A stretch of DNA of 6,444 nt, taken from assembly GCA_002448875.1 (NCBI GenBank), contig DKAS01000036.1, forward strand, positions 863 through 7,306, given 5' to 3'. This document shows, piece by piece, positions 5,150-6,444 of this stretch. The stretch's first letter is position 1, and every line of letters begins with the position of its first letter. Below the pieces are notes generated by a model. That model saw only the letters and a program-made list of their open reading frames with translations, did no database searches and was not told where the DNA came from. This DNA comes from Proteobacteria bacterium UBA6920. GTDB lineage: Bacteria > Pseudomonadota > Gammaproteobacteria > SG8-11. The position numbers and the translations under genes are program-made.

Positions 5150-5174
5150 GGGTCGATAACCGGATATCCGACCC
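5150..5174 (+). other. Leader hairpin 1 upstream of the 227-residue gene
   Basis: GGGTCGATA (5150-5158) pairs with TATCCGACCC (5165-5174) through nine base pairs with one bulged C, closing a 6-nt loop (5159-5164). It lies about 60 nt before the start codon, in the presumed untranslated leader. No T-run follows, so it is not a standard terminator for the preceding hydrolase gene, although it could be a weak one or an mRNA-stability element. Confidence 0.45.
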
Positions 5175-5197
5175 TGTCGGGCGCGGTAAAACCAGCT

Positions 5198-5237
5198 GCG
5201 CGGGGCATCGCCCGCGCGATGCCCAGCGACGATGCCC
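5198..5237 (+). promoter_or_regulatory. Mutually exclusive leader hairpins reaching the start codon
   Basis: Three pairings compete. Hairpin A joins GCGCGGG (5198-5204) to CCCGCGC (5211-5217) with a 6-nt loop. Hairpin B joins GGGCATCG (5203-5210) to CGATGCCC (5217-5224), also with a 6-nt loop. Because CGATGCCCAGC is directly repeated (5217-5227 and 5230-5240), the same GGGCATCG can also pair with the second copy at 5230-5237, which includes the ATG at 5232. The A and B stems share bases and cannot coexist. This could be a switch that hides or exposes the start, or a chance product of a short tandem duplication in GC-rich DNA. Confidence 0.35.
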
Positions 5238-5915
5238 AGCACCATGTTTGACGACACATTTTTCGACCAACTACCTGCCGACCCTATACTGGCGGCACAT
5301 CGCATCTGTGAAGCCTTCTGTGCTTTCGACTGCAATATTCCGGACAAGGACAAGCAAGGGTTTCTCGAACACTATCTGACGGCGCTGGGCGCTTTTCAGG
5401 CGTTCGCCGATGCCTATGTGCTGAATTTCGACTTCCCCGAACTCAGCGGCGACCGGGAAAAAAACACGCGGGAAATCCGCCAGTTTTTCATCACCCTGCG
5501 CGATGCGCTGGACGCGGAGGTGGCGAAATTGACCGTCGAACAGGCCAAGCACCGATTCACCGGCCGCTTCGCTCCAGCCAGTTATTTCGAATTCAGCGAT
5601 GAAAATCTGAAAAAACTCCGCCTGCTGTTCACCAGCATCCGCTACGAAGTGGAGCGACTGACGGGCTTGCGGGAGGAAATGCGCTGGCGCCTGCTGCGCA
5701 AACTGGAAAACAGCGAATGCAAACTGCAAAAACGCCTGCCCGATCTGGATCGCCTGTGGGGGTTCATGGGGGAGGCCCGCGTCATCCTCGGCACCACCGA
5801 CGAAGACACCAAACTCATCCTTGACCGCATCAACGAGATCGCCCGTATCACCCGCATCACCCAGGCGCACCTCGTCACCAGCGGCGCACCGGGTACGGCC
5901 AACGACAAACGCTGA
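5232..5915 (+). CDS. All-helical 227-residue protein of unknown function
   Basis: No family is recognised. There is no signal peptide or membrane span. The sequence is rich in charged residues and predicted to be almost entirely helical. Segments include an N-terminal helical region with three cysteines (Cys26, Cys30, Cys34), a probable coiled-coil or helical hairpin (NLKKLRLLFTSIRYEVERLT, 125-144; REEMRWRLLRKLENSECKLQ, 147-166), and a C-terminal helix with an ITRIT motif (about 195-212) before a disordered tail. The cysteine spacing could bind a metal, but this is speculative. The start is uncertain: ATG at 5232 and ATG at 5244 are in frame, and neither has a Shine-Dalgarno sequence, while the frame closes upstream at 5187. 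Codon use and composition match neighbours, so it is likely a real gene. It precedes an antiporter gene by 92 nt on the same strand. Confidence 0.78.
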   Translation: MPSTMFDDTFFDQLPADPILAAHRICEAFCAFDCNIPDKDKQGFLEHYLTALGAFQAFADAYVLNFDFPELSGDREKNTREIRQFFITLRDALDAEVAKLTVEQAKHRFTGRFAPASYFEFSDENLKKLRLLFTSIRYEVERLTGLREEMRWRLLRKLENSECKLQKRLPDLDRLWGFMGEARVILGTTDEDTKLILDRINEIARITRITQAHLVTSGAPGTANDKR

Positions 5916-6007
5916 GTAGACCGCCGGCTACGGTCGGGCGGGTTGTCAGCAGCATCCGGGCATGGTTCAATGGCATGCACTCTTAGTCATTTTTCACCAC
6001 CGGAACC

Positions 6008-6444
6008 ATGGCGGCGCTCAATACCTTCGCCCTGATCATCAGCCTGGCAGCGCTGTTCAGCTATATCAATCATCGCTACCTGCGCCTGCCCACCACCATC
6101 GGTCTGATGCTGATCGGCCTGTGCCTGTCGCTGCTGCTGTTGCTGCTGGGCAGCGTCGGCTGGCCCGGGATCACCCAGCTGGCCCGGGATGTCGTCGGCC
6201 AGGTGGATTTCAATCTGACCTTGATGCAGGGCATGCTCAGCTTTCTGCTGTTCGCCGGCGCCCTGCACGTCAACATCAATGATCTGGCGCAACAGAAAGG
6301 CATTATTTCCATTCTGGCGACCGTTGGCGTCGTGCTTTCCACCGCCCTCATCGGCGGCGCGCTTTACCTGCTGGCCGCCGCCCTGGACAATGCTCTGCCT
6401 TTGATTTACTGCCTGCTGTTCGGCGCCCTGATCTCGCCCACCGA
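6008..6444 (+). CDS. CPA1/NhaP-type sodium/proton antiporter, N-terminal part (runs off right edge)
   Basis: The open frame begins at ATG 6008 and is still open at the edge (145 full codons). It is closed upstream by a stop at 5984, so this is the first possible ATG. At least four hydrophobic spans are visible (about residues 4-22, 30-50, 70-88 and 98-126), with a fifth beginning near 130. The N-terminal IGLMLIGL, QGMLSFLLFAGALHVNINDL (74-93) and the final FGALISPT (138-145), followed by GA of a probable Asp codon, match cation/proton antiporters of the CPA1 family, whose SPTDP motif lies in the ion pathway. Such proteins exchange cytoplasmic sodium (or potassium) for external protons across the inner membrane. 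The ribosome site is weak (GGAA). The C-terminal half, including any regulatory domain, is outside the window, so NhaP versus a YjcE-like or potassium-linked member cannot be decided. Confidence 0.9.
   Translation, partial: MAALNTFALIISLAALFSYINHRYLRLPTTIGLMLIGLCLSLLLLLLGSVGWPGITQLARDVVGQVDFNLTLMQGMLSFLLFAGALHVNINDLAQQKGIISILATVGVVLSTALIGGALYLLAAALDNALPLIYCLLFGALISPT

Noticed and set aside
5919..5942. GC-rich inverted repeats after the 227-residue gene
   Set aside because: The stems are 5 bp (GACCG/CGGTC or CCGCC/GGCGG) with no T-tract, so no terminator is called.
5962..6282. Plus-strand open frame of 106 codons starting at 5962
   Set aside because: It is out of frame with the antiporter gene starting at 6008, whose hydrophobic spans and SPT motif are clear. 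This is a shadow frame.

Overview
The window reads as ordinary chromosome of a GC-rich gammaproteobacterium. The evidence is a classic four-cysteine FNR regulator with a gammaproteobacterial architecture, a GreB with the 'RPPQ...SPYIT' type N-terminus, a PpiB-type cyclophilin and a canonical FNR box. The lineage cannot be fixed further from this sequence. No transposase, integrase, CRISPR array, tRNA or rRNA was seen. Base composition is fairly even except for AT-rich promoter islands before fnr (about 1180-1310) and after the dienelactone hydrolase gene (about 5086-5113).

Layout. (1) 1-904, minus strand: greB, then a P-loop NTPase of unknown function that runs off the left edge. (2) 905-1190: a divergent control region with a perfect FNR box, a 28-residue single-span membrane peptide and a very strong intrinsic terminator. 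Together these look like a stand-alone, oxygen-controlled transcript of about 215 nt. (3) 1311-2075, plus strand: fnr, which ends convergently, 23 nt from the next minus-strand gene. (4) 2099-3508, minus strand: a two-gene unit of unknown function, with a 105-residue acidic cytoplasmic protein followed by a 348-residue exported, beta-rich protein that is probably in the outer membrane. (5) 3757-5040, plus strand: a cytoplasmic cyclophilin (ppiB) tightly followed by a secreted dienelactone-hydrolase family protein. (6) 5232-5915, plus strand: a 227-residue all-helical protein of unknown function behind a highly structured leader. (7) 6008 to the right edge: the start of a CPA1/NhaP-type sodium/proton antiporter.

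The most interesting point is the link between (2) and (3). The window encodes an oxygen sensor and, a few hundred bases away, a perfect copy of that sensor's target site placed to activate a tiny membrane-peptide gene. The FNR protein also carries glycine where the E. coli protein has Asp154, a residue that helps keep the oxygen-exposed form monomeric. A second point is the leader at 5198-5237, where one segment can pair with three different partners, one of which contains the start codon. Functions given for the unknown genes are inferences from sequence features only.
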